Below, piece by piece: positions 19,989 to 30,708 of a stretch of 64,000 nt of DNA (position 1 is its first letter; each line of letters begins with the position of its first letter). Source of the stretch: Eleftheria terrae (GTDB lineage Bacteria; Pseudomonadota; Gammaproteobacteria; Burkholderiales; Burkholderiaceae_C); the NCBI RefSeq assembly GCF_030419005.1, contig NZ_CP106951.1, positions 2,170,001 to 2,234,000 of the forward strand, written 5' to 3'. Both the position numbers and the translations under genes were made by a program. The notes beneath the pieces are model-generated. The model was not told the origin of the DNA. It searched no databases and was given only the letters and a program-made list of their open reading frames with translations.

Positions 19989-21869
19989 TTAGGGGCGCCG
20001 GCGACCGGTGGCTTGTGCGTACTCCGGCACGCAAGCAGCCAGCCAGGTCTTGACGGCCTCGTCGCCCTGGGCAGCGTCCAGAGCGGCCAGCACCTCGGGG
20101 GCGCGCTGCAGCCAGCCAGCATCCTCGTCGCGGTGCAGGCGCGCCACGCGCAGCCGCGCGATGGGGGTGGGCAGCGTGGTGTCGGCGTCGGCCAGCAGCT
20201 CCTCGTACAGCTTTTCGCCGGGGCGCAGCCCGGTGTAGACGACCGGCATTTCCTCCGGCGTGTGGCCGGACAGGCGGATCAGGTCGCGCGCCAGCTCCGC
20301 GATACGCACCGGCTCCCCCATGTCGAGCACGTAGACCTGGCCGGTCTCGCCCAGCGCGGCCGCCTGGATCACCAGGCGGGCGGCCTCCGGGATGGTCATG
20401 AAATAGCGGGTGATGTCGGGGTGGGTCACGGTGACCGGGCCGCCGCGGGCGATCTGCTCCTTGAACTTCGGGATCACGCTGCCGCTGGAGCCCAGCACGT
20501 TGCCGAAGCGCACCGCCATGTAGCGGGTGCCGGCATGCTGCCTCGACAGGTAGGAGATCACCATCTCGGCCGCCCGCTTGGTGGCCCCCATGACATTGGT
20601 GGGGTTGACCGCCTTGTCGGTGGAGATCAGCACGAAGCGCTCGACGCCGGCGTCGCCGGCCGCGGTGGCCGCCAGGTAGGTGCCGAGGGTGTTGTTCTGC
20701 AGGGCCGCCCAGCTGTTGTCTTCCTCCATCAGCGGCACATGCTTGTAGGCCGCGGCATGAAACACCACTTGCGGCTTCCAGCGGCCGAAGGTGTGGCGCA
20801 GGTGCGCGAGATTCTTGACGTCGCCGATCAGGCGCACGAGCGAGATGTGCGGGAACTGCTCGCTCAGCTCCTGCTCGATGCGGTAGAGCGCGAACTCACT
20901 CAGCTCGTAGAGCACCAGCCGGCTGGGGCCGTAGCGGGCGACCTGGCGGCACAGCTCGGAGCCGATGCTGCCGCCGGCGCCGGTGATCAGCACGGTCTTG
21001 CCGTTGAGGCAGTCGGAGATGCCGGCCTCGTCGAGCTTCACCGGCTCGCGGCCGAGCAGGTCGTCGGGCTCGATCTCGCGCACCCGGCTCACCTGGGAGC
21101 CGGCCCGCAGCTCCTGCGCCGAGGGCACGGTGAGCACCGGCAGGCCGGTGCGGGCAGCCGTCTCGATGATGCCGCGCCGCCGCGCGGGCGGCAGCGAGGG
21201 CATGGCGACGATGAGGTGCGTGATCTGCTGCTGCGCGACATGCCGGGGCAACTGCTCCAGCGGGCCCAGCACCGGCACGCCGCCGATGCGGGCATGGTGC
21301 TTGGAGACGTCGTCGTCCAGCAGCCCGACGATCACATACCCGTGGTGCTGGATGCCCGCCAGCAGCAGCCGTGCTGCCTCGCCGGCGCCCAGCACCAGGG
21401 CGCGACGGGTTTCCACGCTGCTGCCGGCGATGCGGGCACGCAGGTGCTCGTACAGCATGCGGTAGCCGATGCGCACGCCGCACAAGGCCATCAGGCAGAC
21501 CACCGGATGCAGCGCCAGCACCGCCCGGGGCACCTGATCGAGCTGGGCCATCAGCACCACCACCGCGCCGAGCAGGCCGGCGCCGCCGCAGGCCAGCGTC
21601 AGCCGCTTGACCTCGCCGAAACCCGAGAAGCGCCACAAGCCACGCGGCACGCCGGCCAGCCAGAACACCACCAGGTACAGCAGCACCAGGCCCGCCATCA
21701 CCCAGGCGTCGTAGCCGGGGCGGGCGCTGAACCAGCGGTCGAAGCCCAGGCGGAACAGATAGGTGATGTTCCAGCACAGGGCGATGACCACCCCGTCGGT
21801 CAGCAGCGACAGCGGCTGGCGGTGCGGGCGGGCGCGGGTGAGGAAAGCGTCGACGGAATGCCAGAACAT
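19989..21869 (-). CDS. Membrane-bound nucleotide-sugar 4,6-dehydratase (WbpM/PglF/CapD type)
   Basis: A 626-residue polytopic protein: four membrane helices in the first 130 residues, a CoA-binding-like nucleotide fold (about 155-250), then an extended short-chain dehydrogenase domain. The NAD motif TGAGGSIGSE is at 296-305. The active-site run TDKAVNPTNVMGATKR is at 417-432, with Met427 in the place of the usual catalytic Tyr and Lys431. That substitution is the known hallmark of the long membrane-bound dehydratases. The likely reaction is UDP-GlcNAc to its 4-keto-6-deoxy form. It is the last gene of the glycan operon and lies five bases after the sugar transferase. Confidence 0.9.
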   Translation of the reverse strand: MFWHSVDAFLTRARPHRQPLSLLTDGVVIALCWNITYLFRLGFDRWFSARPGYDAWVMAGLVLLYLVVFWLAGVPRGLWRFSGFGEVKRLTLACGGAGLLGAVVVLMAQLDQVPRAVLALHPVVCLMALCGVRIGYRMLYEHLRARIAGSSVETRRALVLGAGEAARLLLAGIQHHGYVIVGLLDDDVSKHHARIGGVPVLGPLEQLPRHVAQQQITHLIVAMPSLPPARRRGIIETAARTGLPVLTVPSAQELRAGSQVSRVREIEPDDLLGREPVKLDEAGISDCLNGKTVLITGAGGSIGSELCRQVARYGPSRLVLYELSEFALYRIEQELSEQFPHISLVRLIGDVKNLAHLRHTFGRWKPQVVFHAAAYKHVPLMEEDNSWAALQNNTLGTYLAATAAGDAGVERFVLISTDKAVNPTNVMGATKRAAEMVISYLSRQHAGTRYMAVRFGNVLGSSGSVIPKFKEQIARGGPVTVTHPDITRYFMTIPEAARLVIQAAALGETGQVYVLDMGEPVRIAELARDLIRLSGHTPEEMPVVYTGLRPGEKLYEELLADADTTLPTPIARLRVARLHRDEDAGWLQRAPEVLAALDAAQGDEAVKTWLAACVPEYAQATGRRRP

Positions 21870-21874
21870 GGGTT

Positions 21875-22471
21875 TCAACGGGTCACGATGACGTGCAGGG
21901 TGCGCAGCAGCAGGCGCAGGTCGCCCCAGAAGGTGGCGCCGTCCACATACTGCTGGGCATAGCGCAGCTTGGCCGGCAGCACCTCCTCGACATAGGCGCG
22001 CTCGGGATCGTGGGCCGCGGCCAGCAGCTCGCTCTCGCGGCGGTATTCGATGGAAGCGAGGTCGGTGATGCCGGGGCGCACCGACAGCACCTTCTCGCGC
22101 ACCCCGGGTGGGTAATGCGGCAGGTAGCGGGGCACCTCGGGGCGCGGCCCCACCAGGCTCATGCTGCCACACAGCACGTCGAGCAGCTGCGGCAGCTCGT
22201 CGAGCTTGGTGCTGCGCAAGAAGGCGCCCACCCGGGTGATGCGTGGGTCGGCGCCCACTGTGATGAGCGGGCCGCCGTCCTGCGGCTGATGGCGCATGGT
22301 GCGGAATTTGCGAATGCGAAACGGCACGCCGAAGCGCCCCACCCGCTCCTGGCGGAACAGCACCGGCCCGGGCGAGTCGAGCTTGATCGCCACGGCCACC
22401 ACCAGCAGCAGCGGCGACAACAGCAGCAGACCGAGGGCCGAGGCCACCAGATCGAACAGGCGCTTGGCCAT
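21875..22471 (-). CDS. Initiating sugar-phosphate transferase (PglC-like)
   Basis: Small monotopic phosphoglycosyl transferase of 198 residues that puts the first sugar phosphate on undecaprenyl phosphate at the inner membrane. It has one N-terminal hydrophobic segment (about 5-30), then [15 protein letters not shown], the catalytic Asp-Glu pair at 91-92 ([12 protein letters not shown]) and [10 protein letters not shown] at about 107-115. The length fits the minimal PglC class rather than the large WcaJ class. The ATG at 22471 was chosen because it starts MAKRLFDL, the family beginning. Context suggests the dehydratase and aminotransferase product as donor. Confidence 0.92.
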   Translation of the reverse strand: MAKRLFDLVASALGLLLLSPLLLVVAVAIKLDSPGPVLFRQERVGRFGVPFRIRKFRTMRHQPQDGGPLITVGADPRITRVGAFLRSTKLDELPQLLDVLCGSMSLVGPRPEVPRYLPHYPPGVREKVLSVRPGITDLASIEYRRESELLAAAHDPERAYVEEVLPAKLRYAQQYVDGATFWGDLRLLLRTLHVIVTR

Positions 22472-22482
22472 GCGACGGCGGC

Positions 22483-23661
22483 TCAGCCCTGCAGCAGGCG
22501 GCGCACGGTGGCGACGACGCGCTCCACGTCGGCGTCGCACATGCGGGTGTAGAGCGGCAGGCTGAGCATGCGCTCGTAGGCGCGCTGGCTGTGCGGGAAC
22601 TGCGCCGGCTGGAGGCCGTAGCGGTCGCGCCAGTAGGGGTGCAGGTGCAGCGGGATGTAGTGCACGCTGCAGCCGATGCCGGCCTGGAAGAGCCGCTCGA
22701 TGAAGACGTCGCGCGACAGCGGCGCAGCGTCGGCCAGCCGCACCACATAGAGGTGCCAGGCATGCCGGTCGCCGGCGGCGGGCTCGGGCGGCAACAGCAG
22801 GGGCAGGTCGGCGAAGGCCTCGCTGTAGCGCCGGGCGATGGCAACGCGGCGCTGCTGGAAAGCCTCGACCCGCTTCAGCTGGTGCAGGCCCAGTGCGGCC
22901 GCGATGTCAGTCAGGTTGTACTTGAAGCCGGGGGCCACGATCTCGTAGTACCAGCTGGGCACGGTGGCGGTGAAGCGGTCGAAGGCATCGCGGCTCATGC
23001 CGTGCAGGCGCATCACCTTGGCGCGGCGTGCCAGCTCGGCGTCGCGCGTCACCAGCATGCCGCCCTCGCCGGTCGTGATGGTCTTGTTGGCATAGAAGCT
23101 GAACACGGTGGCGTCCGACGCGAGGGTGCCCACCAGCTGGCCCTGCACGGTGGTGGGCAGGGCATGCGCGGCGTCTTCCACCACCTTCAGGCCATGTCGC
23201 CGCGCCAGTGCCAGCAGGGCCGGCATGTCGGCCGCCAAGCCGGCGTAGTGCACCGGGACGATGGCCTTGGTGCGGGGGGTGATGGCCGCCTCGACCGCCG
23301 CGGGGTCGATGTTGAGGGTGGCCGGGTCGATGTCGACCAGCACCACGTCGGCGCCCAGGTAGCGCACCACCTCGGCGGTGGCGGTGAAGGTGTGGGTGGT
23401 GGTGATGACCTCGTCGCCCGGGCCGATCCCCAACGCTTCGAGCGCCAGGTGCAAGCCGGCCGTGGCCGAGTTCACCGCGATGGCCTCCAGCCCGGTGGCC
23501 GGGCCGCCCAGGAAGTCGATGAAGTCGGCCTCGAAGCGCTTGGCCTTGGGGCCGGTGGTGACCCAGCCGGAGCGCAGCGTGTCGATCACTTCGGCGATCT
23601 CCTCCTCGCCGATCTCGGGCAGGGCGAAGGGCAGGAAGGGCAAGGCAGTGTCGGATGTCAT
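22483..23661 (-). CDS. DegT/DnrJ/EryC1 sugar aminotransferase
   Basis: PLP-dependent aminotransferase of 392 residues that aminates keto-sugar nucleotides. The PLP lysine is Lys193 in [13 protein letters not shown] and the ring-contacting Asp163 is in VEDAAHALP. The family C-terminal motifs are [14 protein letters not shown] and PLYTRM. The likely partner is the 4,6-dehydratase two genes downstream, giving a 4-amino-4,6-dideoxy sugar. It overlaps the upstream methyltransferase by four bases. The final product could be different if the dehydratase acts on another sugar. Confidence 0.92.
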   Translation of the reverse strand: MTSDTALPFLPFALPEIGEEEIAEVIDTLRSGWVTTGPKAKRFEADFIDFLGGPATGLEAIAVNSATAGLHLALEALGIGPGDEVITTTHTFTATAEVVRYLGADVVLVDIDPATLNIDPAAVEAAITPRTKAIVPVHYAGLAADMPALLALARRHGLKVVEDAAHALPTTVQGQLVGTLASDATVFSFYANKTITTGEGGMLVTRDAELARRAKVMRLHGMSRDAFDRFTATVPSWYYEIVAPGFKYNLTDIAAALGLHQLKRVEAFQQRRVAIARRYSEAFADLPLLLPPEPAAGDRHAWHLYVVRLADAAPLSRDVFIERLFQAGIGCSVHYIPLHLHPYWRDRYGLQPAQFPHSQRAYERMLSLPLYTRMCDADVERVVATVRRLLQG

Positions 23662-24434
23662 CGGTTGGTTTTTTCTATCCAGGCCAGCACGTGGGTGCGC
23701 AGCCACGGCATGGTATTGAAAACGGCGTAGAGCGCCGGGTGCAGCCGCACCACCGCACGCGCCAGCGGCGGTGCAAGCGTGATGCGCCGCACGCTCAGCC
23801 GGCCCTCGGGAAACAGGCGGCGCAGCCGCGCCACCGGCACGCCGCGCACATCGGGGTTGCGCGGGTTGTCGTAGGTGAAGTCGTACCACAGCACCCCGCC
23901 GCCCGGGCGCACCCAGCGCCACATGGCCTCGGCCAGGCGAGCCTGGAAGGCATCGTCCAGCAGCGAGGAGAACACGGTGGACTGCAGCACCACGTCCTGG
24001 CTGCCCGGCGCGATCGCCTCCTGCAGCGCCAGCGCATCACCGCAATGCAGCTGCAACGCGGCTGGCAGCACCCGGCGGGCCTGGGCGGCGCGCGCCTCCA
24101 GCAGCTCGATGCCCTGCAGGTGCTCGGGCGCCCAGCCGAGCCGCAGCAGGTCGAGCAGGTTGCCGCCGGCACCGCAGCCCACCTCCAGCAAGCGGCGCTG
24201 CTCCAGGTCGGCCCAGCCCAGCCGGGCGAACAGCGCCGCGATGGCGCGCAGGCGCTCCTGGGCCGGCAGCAGGGCCGACGGGTTCAGCAGGCTGTAGCGC
24301 GGGTCCTGCACCGCACGACGGGCATAGCGCGCCCGTACGGCGACGGCCTCGGCGGCCGCGTTGGCAGCGCCGTCCCCGGCCATGCCGTGGGCGACCTTGG
24401 CCTTGCCCTGCGCGCCTTCCGCCTCGCGTGTCAC
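23658..24434 (-). CDS. Class I SAM-dependent methyltransferase
   Basis: A 258-residue methyltransferase. Motif [12 protein letters not shown] is at about 82-92, followed by [17 protein letters not shown] and a [15 protein letters not shown] motif. Later marks are [19 protein letters not shown] and a C-terminal basic region. The N-terminal 45 residues (Ala/Gly-rich) may be overcalled; a start nearer to [19 protein letters not shown] is possible. It is within the glycan operon and probably methylates a sugar hydroxyl or amino group. The target is not visible in the sequence. Confidence 0.8.
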   Translation of the reverse strand: MTREAEGAQGKAKVAHGMAGDGAANAAAEAVAVRARYARRAVQDPRYSLLNPSALLPAQERLRAIAALFARLGWADLEQRRLLEVGCGAGGNLLDLLRLGWAPEHLQGIELLEARAAQARRVLPAALQLHCGDALALQEAIAPGSQDVVLQSTVFSSLLDDAFQARLAEAMWRWVRPGGGVLWYDFTYDNPRNPDVRGVPVARLRRLFPEGRLSVRRITLAPPLARAVVRLHPALYAVFNTMPWLRTHVLAWIEKTNR

Positions 24435-24449
24435 GATGCAGCCTCCTTG

Positions 24450-25529
24450 CTAGCGGGTCAGCCGGGCGAAACGGCGGCGCCCGGTACGGGCCCCGCGCAA
24501 GACATCCGCCCAGCCCCACAGCGAGCCGATGCCGTAGCCGAAGTGGTAGGCAGCGATGACGGCCGGCAGCCGCCACGCCAGCGACCAGCCGGACGCCGCA
24601 GCGATCGCCACCGACGCCCCCAGCGCCGCTGCCCCGTACAGGCCGAGCAGGGCCAGCGCCGGCAGCCAGCCCGCCCCCAGCGCGCCGAGCAGCGCCGCCA
24701 CGGCCAGCGCCAGCACGAACAGCCCTGGCACCAGCTGGCGCAGCGAGGCAGCCTGGCCGTGCTTCTTCATCACGAACGGCTTCCAGTAGCCATACTGCAG
24801 GTACTGCCGGAACAAGGCCCCGAGCGAGCCACGCGGGCGGTAGGAAGAGCGGATGGCGGCCGACTGCCAGACCCGCCCGCCGCCCTTGACGATGCGCAGG
24901 TTGTGCTCGTCGTCCTGGTTGCGCACCAGCTGCTCGTCGAAGCCGCCGAAGCGCTCCAGGCTGGCGCGCGGCCAGCAGCCCAGGTAGACAGTGTCGACCC
25001 AGCCGTTGTAGTCGAGCTGGCGCGAGCGCGCGCCGCCGGCCAGCCAGCGTGACTGGAAGGCCGCGGCGATGGCCCGCTGCATCGGCCCCTCGCCTTCGGC
25101 ACGCCAGGGGCCGCCCACGTTGTCGGCACCGCTGTGCTGCAGCGCCAGCAGGCACTGCGCGATGTAGTCGGCCGCATAGCGGGTGTGCACGTCCATGCGC
25201 ACCACCACCTCCCCACGCACCCGGGCCAGCGCCTGGTTGAGCCCGGTGGAGACGATGCCGCCCGGGTTGTCGATGACGGTGAAGCGCGCATCACGCCCGG
25301 CCAGCGCCTGCAGGCGCTCGAGGGTGCCGTCGTCGCTGCGGCCGTCGGCGATCAGCACCTCCAGCTCCCAGCCGGGCGGCAGTTGCTGAGCGGCGGCGCT
25401 GGCGCAGAAGGCCTCGATGTGGTCGCGCTCGTTGCGGCAGGGCACGATGACGGACACCCGGCGTGACGCGCCCGCCGTCGCGGCGGCCTCGGACGCGCGT
25501 GCCGTGCCCAGGTCCCCGGCACCGCTCAT
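24450..25529 (-). CDS. Glycosyltransferase family 2 (ExoA-like) membrane protein
   Basis: A 359-residue GT-A enzyme. The nucleotide-sugar site VSVIVPCRNERDHIEAF is at about 25-41, then LIADGRSDDGT and the metal-binding region VVRMDVHTRY. Central marks include DNVGGPW and RNQDDEHNLR. The last 90 residues contain two or more membrane helices. The layout resembles ExoA-type exopolysaccharide transferases. The start overlaps the end of the upstream GT4 gene by four bases. Donor and acceptor sugars cannot be told from sequence. Confidence 0.87.
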   Translation of the reverse strand: MSGAGDLGTARASEAAATAGASRRVSVIVPCRNERDHIEAFCASAAAQQLPPGWELEVLIADGRSDDGTLERLQALAGRDARFTVIDNPGGIVSTGLNQALARVRGEVVVRMDVHTRYAADYIAQCLLALQHSGADNVGGPWRAEGEGPMQRAIAAAFQSRWLAGGARSRQLDYNGWVDTVYLGCWPRASLERFGGFDEQLVRNQDDEHNLRIVKGGGRVWQSAAIRSSYRPRGSLGALFRQYLQYGYWKPFVMKKHGQAASLRQLVPGLFVLALAVAALLGALGAGWLPALALLGLYGAAALGASVAIAAASGWSLAWRLPAVIAAYHFGYGIGSLWGWADVLRGARTGRRRFARLTR

Positions 25530-26596
25530 CGGCCGCCCCCCGCCTGCCGCAGCAGCCCGCGGTACAGCGCATCCATGCGGTCCATCTGGTGCCGGCGCGA
25601 CGCCTCCGGCTCGACGCGCGCCCGGTTCGCGGCGCCGCGCGCCGGCAGGCTCGCGGGGTCGGCCATCAGGCTGGCCAGCGCGCCGGCCAGCGCAGCCGCA
25701 TCGCGCGGCGGCAGCAGCACCCCCCCGGCGGCATCCACCCACTGCCGGTTGGCCGGCAGGTCCGACACCACCACCGCCAGGCCGGCGGCCATGGACTCGA
25801 GCAAGGCCACCGAGGTGGCGTCGCTGCTGGGGATGGACACGCTCACATGCGCTTGATTCACCAGCGCGGCCATGCGGTCCTCGTCGACCCGGCCGTGGAA
25901 ATGCGCCACGCCGTCCAGCCCCAGCGAGCGGGCCTGTGCCCGCAGCTCGGCTTCCAGCGGGCCGCCTCCCAGCAGGTGCAACTCCAGCGCCTCGCCCGGC
26001 AGCCGCTGGCGCAGCAGGGCCACCGCCTGCAGCACGACATCGATGTTGTAGAGGCGGTCCCAGGCGCGCAGGCTGACGATGCGGAACGGCCGCGCCGGGC
26101 GGGGCATCGGGCGGAATTTGGAGGTGTCTGCCCCCCAGTAGATCTGCTGCAGGGGCGCGCGTGGGCGGTAGTGCCGGATCTCGTCCAGCATGTCCTGGCT
26201 GTCGGCGGTGATCAGCCGGGCCCGGCGCAGGCTCCAGCCGGTGATGGCCCGCACCAGCCGGCTCTGGCGCGGCGAGAGCAGGATGTCCGAGCCCCAGCCG
26301 GTCAGCACGCACGGCCCCTGCCCGCAGGCCGCGGCCCACAGGCCATAGGACGTCACATAGTGGCCGTGCACCAGGTCGGGTCGCAGGCGGGCGGCCAGCG
26401 CGCGCACCCGCGGCAGCGCAGTGAACCAGGGCAGCTTGCCGTCCGGCGTGCCGAGCGCATGCACCTGGGCACCGGCAATCTCGTGCGGCAGCCGCGACAC
26501 CACGCTGCAGCGCCAGCCACGCTCGGCCATCGCGCCGACCCAGCGCTGGGTGTGCACGCTCTGCGCGTCGGCAAAGAACAGCAGGTGGCCGCTCAT
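25526..26596 (-). CDS. Glycosyltransferase family 4 (GT-B)
   Basis: A 356-residue retaining GT-B transferase. The N-terminal half starts [19 protein letters not shown] and contains VHGHYVTSYGLW. The C-terminal half carries FRIVSLRAWDRLYNIDVVL, HLLGGGPLEAEL and the donor-binding SIPSSDATSVALLESMAAGLAVV, with the family's EX7E-like pattern. It overlaps both neighbours by four bases. It probably adds a middle sugar of the repeat unit on the cytoplasmic membrane face. Confidence 0.88.
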   Translation of the reverse strand: MSGHLLFFADAQSVHTQRWVGAMAERGWRCSVVSRLPHEIAGAQVHALGTPDGKLPWFTALPRVRALAARLRPDLVHGHYVTSYGLWAAACGQGPCVLTGWGSDILLSPRQSRLVRAITGWSLRRARLITADSQDMLDEIRHYRPRAPLQQIYWGADTSKFRPMPRPARPFRIVSLRAWDRLYNIDVVLQAVALLRQRLPGEALELHLLGGGPLEAELRAQARSLGLDGVAHFHGRVDEDRMAALVNQAHVSVSIPSSDATSVALLESMAAGLAVVVSDLPANRQWVDAAGGVLLPPRDAAALAGALASLMADPASLPARGAANRARVEPEASRRHQMDRMDALYRGLLRQAGGGR

Positions 26597-27189
26597 CGCG
26601 GCCCCTTGGACGCGGGCATCCAGCCGCTGCCGCAGTAGTGGCGGGCCAGGTCGGGGTACTGCTCGATCCAGGCGGCGTCGAGCGTGCGCACGTCGCCCAG
26701 CACCCGGGCCGGCTGGCCACCGACCACCGCATAGTCGGGAAAGTCGCCGTCCACATAGCTGAAGGCCCGCACCAGCACGCCGCGGCCGAGCCGGCTGCCC
26801 GGCATGATGACGCTGCTGGCACCAATGAAGCAGTAGGGGCCGATGCGGGTCTCGCCGCGGGTGACGCCCACCGGCTCGGCATGGCCCCAGTACTGAGGGC
26901 CCATCAGCCGGGTGGCGATGTGGCTGGAATGCGTCAGCACCGAGACATGGTTGGTGATCTGGGTGCCTTCGCCAATGCTCAGGCCGCCGGCGGCATCGAT
27001 CAGGTTGAAGTGGCCGATGAACACATGGTCCTCGATCTGCAGGTGCTCGGCGCCCTGCACTTCCGCCGCGGTGCTGACACGGGTGTGCGGTAGCCAGCGG
27101 CCGTCGTGCCGCCGCCAGCCGTAGAGCAGGCGCGGCCGCACCAGCCGGCGCAGCAATTGGGACACGAGGAACTTGAGCATCGAGGGCAA
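26593..27189 (-). CDS. Left-handed beta-helix acyltransferase (WbbJ-like)
   Basis: A 198-residue hexapeptide-repeat acyltransferase. Repeats are visible from about 45 to 165 ([86 protein letters not shown]). An insertion with [16 protein letters not shown] matches sugar O-acetyltransferases acting on polysaccharides. A second ATG at 27180 (MLKFLVSQ) is an alternative start. It lacks the N-terminal nucleotide-binding domain of PglD-type N-acetyltransferases. It overlaps the GT4 gene by four bases. Confidence 0.82.
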   Translation of the reverse strand: MPSMLKFLVSQLLRRLVRPRLLYGWRRHDGRWLPHTRVSTAAEVQGAEHLQIEDHVFIGHFNLIDAAGGLSIGEGTQITNHVSVLTHSSHIATRLMGPQYWGHAEPVGVTRGETRIGPYCFIGASSVIMPGSRLGRGVLVRAFSYVDGDFPDYAVVGGQPARVLGDVRTLDAAWIEQYPDLARHYCGSGWMPASKGPR

Positions 27190-27222
27190 CAGGACAGCGG
27201 GGGATCGACCGCGGCTCGCAGT

Positions 27223-28515
27223 CTAACGGCCCGCACGTCGCAATGGGGCGAGGAGATCGGCCAGCAGCCGCCCCGGGTGGGGCCGCAGCACCTCGGCCCA
27301 GCGCAGGCCCGCATGGCGGCGAAACAGCACCAGCCCCCACACGATGGCCAGCAGGTAGGACGCCGAGGTGGCGAGCGCGCCGCCAGCCGCCCCCAGACGT
27401 GGCACCAGCCAGGCGCACACGGCGATGTTGATCAGCAGCGACACGCCGGCCACCGCCGCCGACAACTGCGGCCGGCCCAGGAAGTTGGTATAGAAGGCCG
27501 ACAGCGTGGACGCCGCCGCATAGGCCCAGGTGCCGGGCAGCAACAGCAGCAGCAAGGGCACCGAGCGGCCATAGGCCGGCCCGAGCAGTGCCGGCAGCAG
27601 CCAGGCGGCCACCGCCACCAGCACCGGCGAGGCCAGCAGCAGGATGGCCAGGTTGAGGTGCACCACCCGCACCGTCAGCTGCGCGGCCTGGGCCGCGTCC
27701 GGCGCGCCGATGCGTGCATAGGTGGCCGCACTGACCGAGGACGAGACGAACCACAGCAGCTCGGCCGCCGTCACCGCCACCGAATAGATGCCCGCCTCGC
27801 CCAGCCCGGCAAAGCGCTCCACCACGAACAGGTCGACGCGATAGTTGAGCCAGCTCACCAGGTTGGTCAGGCCCACCACCACGCAGAAGCCGGCCTGTGC
27901 CCGCCAGGCCGCGCGCCCCTGTGGCGCCGGACCGCCGGCGCGCAACGCCAGCAGGGCCGCGGCCACCCCCACCACGGCGCGGGCGGCCAGCCAGACGCCG
28001 GCCACCGCCAGCAGCCCCAGACCCTGCCCGCCGAGCGCGAGACCACCGAGCAACAGCAGCGCCAGGGCAGGTGGCGCGATGCTGAGTCCGTTGATGGGAC
28101 CCATGCGACCCTGCCCCAGGTACAGGCCGGACACGGTGGAGGTGAGCAGCAGCAGCGGCGCCGCGAGCGCCAGCAGCGGCAGGAAACGGTAGGCCGGGTC
28201 GCCGCGCAGGCCCCAGGCCGCGGCAGCAAAGGCCGCACTGCCCGCCAGACCGCCCGCCACCGCGAGGGCGAGCGCGCCTGGCAGCCAGGCCGCGGCCGCC
28301 TCACGGTGGTGCGAGACCTGCCGGGCGATCACCAGCCCCAGGCCCGAGAACAGCGCGACGAAAACCGCCTCGGTGGCCACCAGCAGCGAGAAGGCGCCCT
28401 GCTGCTGCGGCCCCTGGCGCGCCACCACCACGACGATGGCCAGGCCCAGCGCCACCGAGACGAGCCGGGCGGCAAAGTGGCCGAGCGCACTGCGCGAAAG
28501 CGGGGAGGTGGACAT
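27223..28515 (-). CDS. Polysaccharide flippase (Wzx/MATE-like)
   Basis: A 430-residue integral membrane protein with about 12 hydrophobic helices across its length and the polysaccharide-transport fold: [18 protein letters not shown] at the start, [31 protein letters not shown] near the middle and [24 protein letters not shown] later. It would move the lipid-linked sugar unit across the inner membrane. It is the first gene of the minus-strand glycan operon, divergent from lysS with 108 bases between. No polymerase of the Wzy type lies in the window. Confidence 0.88.
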   Translation of the reverse strand: MSTSPLSRSALGHFAARLVSVALGLAIVVVVARQGPQQQGAFSLLVATEAVFVALFSGLGLVIARQVSHHREAAAAWLPGALALAVAGGLAGSAAFAAAAWGLRGDPAYRFLPLLALAAPLLLLTSTVSGLYLGQGRMGPINGLSIAPPALALLLLGGLALGGQGLGLLAVAGVWLAARAVVGVAAALLALRAGGPAPQGRAAWRAQAGFCVVVGLTNLVSWLNYRVDLFVVERFAGLGEAGIYSVAVTAAELLWFVSSSVSAATYARIGAPDAAQAAQLTVRVVHLNLAILLLASPVLVAVAAWLLPALLGPAYGRSVPLLLLLLPGTWAYAAASTLSAFYTNFLGRPQLSAAVAGVSLLINIAVCAWLVPRLGAAGGALATSASYLLAIVWGLVLFRRHAGLRWAEVLRPHPGRLLADLLAPLRRAGR

Positions 28516-28589
28516 GGAAGGCAGCAGGAATCGGCGACCGGGGCACGGCGCAGGGCCGCAGATCATACGGCGCGGGCGGCGCGGGCCGG

Positions 28590-28595
28590 TAAAAT
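28590..28595 (+). promoter_or_regulatory. -10-like box upstream of lysS
   Basis: TAAAAT in the context GGTAAAATCG stands 28 bases before the lysS start, in the 108-base divergent spacer with the flippase gene. A close -35 match is not visible. A similar word precedes ychF and acpP, which supports a real start site. Confidence 0.35.
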
Positions 28596-28623
28596 CGCAG
28601 GCTTTTCACGCCCTGAGCCCGTC

Positions 28624-30147
28624 ATGACCGATCGCGCGACGCCGCCCTCCGCCACGGAGCCGCCTGCCCCCGACCAGAACCAGCTGATCGCCGAACGCCG
28701 CGAGAAGCTGGCCCACATCCGCCAGCAAGGCGTCGCCTTCCCGAACGACTTCAAACCCAGCCACCGGGCCGGCGCGCTGCATGCCGAATACGGCTCACTC
28801 AGCAACGAGGAGCTGGAGCCGCAGCAGATCAAGGTCAGCGTGGCCGGCCGCATGATGCTCAAGCGCCTGATGGGCAAGGCCAGCTTCTGCACGCTGCAGG
28901 ACGCGGCCGGCCGCATCCAGCTGTTCGTCACCAACGACGGTGCCGGCGAAGCCGCGCATGCTGCCTTCAAGCACTGGGACCTGGGCGACATCATTGGTTG
29001 CGAGGGCACCCTCTTCAAGACCCGCACCGGCGAGCTGTCGGTGCGCGTCACTTCGCTGCGCCTGCTGACCAAGAGCCTGCGGCCGCTGCCGGACAAGTTC
29101 CACGGCATGACCGACCAGGAGCAGAAGTACCGCCAGCGCTATGTCGACCTGATGACGGACGAAGAGGCCCGCAAGCGCTTCGTGGCCCGCAGCAAGGCCG
29201 TGTCGTCGATCCGCAACTTCATGGCGGACAACGGCTTTCTCGAAGTCGAGACGCCGATGCTGCACCCCATCCCGGGCGGCGCCAATGCCAAGCCCTTCGT
29301 GACGCACCACAATGCCCTGGACCAGGAGATGTTCCTGCGCATCGCGCCCGAGCTGTACCTGAAGCGGCTGGTGGTGGGCGGGTTCGAGCGGGTCTTCGAG
29401 ATCAACCGGAACTTCCGCAACGAAGGCATCTCGGTGCGCCACAACCCCGAGTTCACGATGATGGAGTTCTATGCCGCCTACTGGAACTACCACGACCTGA
29501 TGGACTACACCGAGGCCATCCTGCGCCATGCCGCGCGCGAAGCCACCGGCTCCGCCACGTTGAGCTACCAGGGCCGCCCGGTGGACCTGGAGCAGCCGTT
29601 CGCGCGACTGAGCATCCGCGACGCCATCGTGAAATACGCGGCCAGCGTGGGCGCAGCCCACATCGACGACGCCGAGCACCTGCGTGGCGTGCTCAAGCAC
29701 CTCGGCAAGGAAGCGCCGGCGCACTGGGCGCTGTCGCAGCTGCAGTTCGCGGTGTTCGAGGAACTGGTGGAAGAGCAGCTCTGGGAGCCGACCTTCATCG
29801 TCGACCATCCGGTGGCGGTGTCGCCCCTGGCCCGCGCCTCCGACCGCAATCCCGAGATCACCGAGCGCTTCGAGCTCTACATGACCGGCCGCGAGATCGC
29901 CAACGGCTTCAGCGAGCTGAACGACGCCGAGGACCAGGCCGCCCGCTTCCAGGCCCAGGTGGCCAACAAGGACGCCGGCGACGAGGAGGCGATGTACTTC
30001 GACGCCGACTTCATCCGCGCGCTCGAGTACGGCATGCCGCCCACCGGCGGCTGCGGCATCGGCATCGACCGGCTGATCATGCTGCTCACCGATTCGCCCA
30101 ACATCCGCGACGTGATCCTCTTCCCGGCCTTGCGCAAAGAGCAATGA
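28624..30147 (+). CDS. lysS: Lysyl-tRNA synthetase (class II)
   Basis: Charges tRNA-Lys. It has 507 residues from the ATG at 28624. The N-terminal OB-fold anticodon-binding domain (about 50-170) is followed by the class II catalytic domain. Motif 2 reads [22 protein letters not shown] and motif 3 [12 protein letters not shown] near the C-terminus. Other family marks are [16 protein letters not shown] and [13 protein letters not shown]. The stop overlaps the start of the next gene (ATGA). Confidence 0.98.
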   Translation: MTDRATPPSATEPPAPDQNQLIAERREKLAHIRQQGVAFPNDFKPSHRAGALHAEYGSLSNEELEPQQIKVSVAGRMMLKRLMGKASFCTLQDAAGRIQLFVTNDGAGEAAHAAFKHWDLGDIIGCEGTLFKTRTGELSVRVTSLRLLTKSLRPLPDKFHGMTDQEQKYRQRYVDLMTDEEARKRFVARSKAVSSIRNFMADNGFLEVETPMLHPIPGGANAKPFVTHHNALDQEMFLRIAPELYLKRLVVGGFERVFEINRNFRNEGISVRHNPEFTMMEFYAAYWNYHDLMDYTEAILRHAAREATGSATLSYQGRPVDLEQPFARLSIRDAIVKYAASVGAAHIDDAEHLRGVLKHLGKEAPAHWALSQLQFAVFEELVEEQLWEPTFIVDHPVAVSPLARASDRNPEITERFELYMTGREIANGFSELNDAEDQAARFQAQVANKDAGDEEAMYFDADFIRALEYGMPPTGGCGIGIDRLIMLLTDSPNIRDVILFPALRKEQ

Positions 30148-30701
30148 GCGACGCTGAACCGATGGCCACGCTGGAGCAGGTCGAACACGCGATCTGGCAG
30201 GAGCTGGCCCTATCGGTTCACGACAAGGCCCATGCCTGGCGCACCCCGGTGCTGGCCACCGCTGGCGCCGACGGGCCCAATGCCCGCACGGTGGTGCTGC
30301 GCGAGGTGCAGCAGCCGCAGCGGCAGCTGCTCGTCTACACCGACACGCGCGCAGCCAAGGTGGCCGAGATCGGCCACTGCCCGCACGGCATGCTGGTGTT
30401 CTGGTCGCCCGGGCTGGGCTGGCAGCTGCGCTGCAAGCTGGGCCTGCAGGTGCAGCACAGCGGGCTCGACGTGTCCTCCCGCTGGGCCCGCATCAAGCTG
30501 TCGCCGGCTGCGCACGACTACCTGTCGGCCCTGCCGCCTGGCACGCCGCTGGACCTCGGCATGCAGGCTGCACGCGCCACCCGCGAGCATTTCGGCGTGA
30601 TCCGGGCCGAGGTGACCTCGCTCGACTGGCTGGAGCTGGGCACCGGCCGGCAGCGCCGGGCCCGCTTCGACGCGGCCGGCGCACGCTGGCTGCAACCCTG
30701 A
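30144..30701 (+). CDS. Pyridoxamine 5'-phosphate oxidase-family flavoprotein
   Basis: A 185-residue protein of the split beta-barrel flavin fold. [10 protein letters not shown] and [15 protein letters not shown] are the usual FMN-contacting strands. The C-terminal [28 protein letters not shown] matches the short PNPOx-like group rather than true PdxH. The physiological substrate is unknown. It overlaps lysS by four bases, so the two are probably cotranslated. It is convergent with the crotonase gene, with only seven bases between stops. Confidence 0.78.
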   Translation: MSDAEPMATLEQVEHAIWQELALSVHDKAHAWRTPVLATAGADGPNARTVVLREVQQPQRQLLVYTDTRAAKVAEIGHCPHGMLVFWSPGLGWQLRCKLGLQVQHSGLDVSSRWARIKLSPAAHDYLSALPPGTPLDLGMQAARATREHFGVIRAEVTSLDWLELGTGRQRRARFDAAGARWLQP

Positions 30702-30708
30702 GCCGCCT

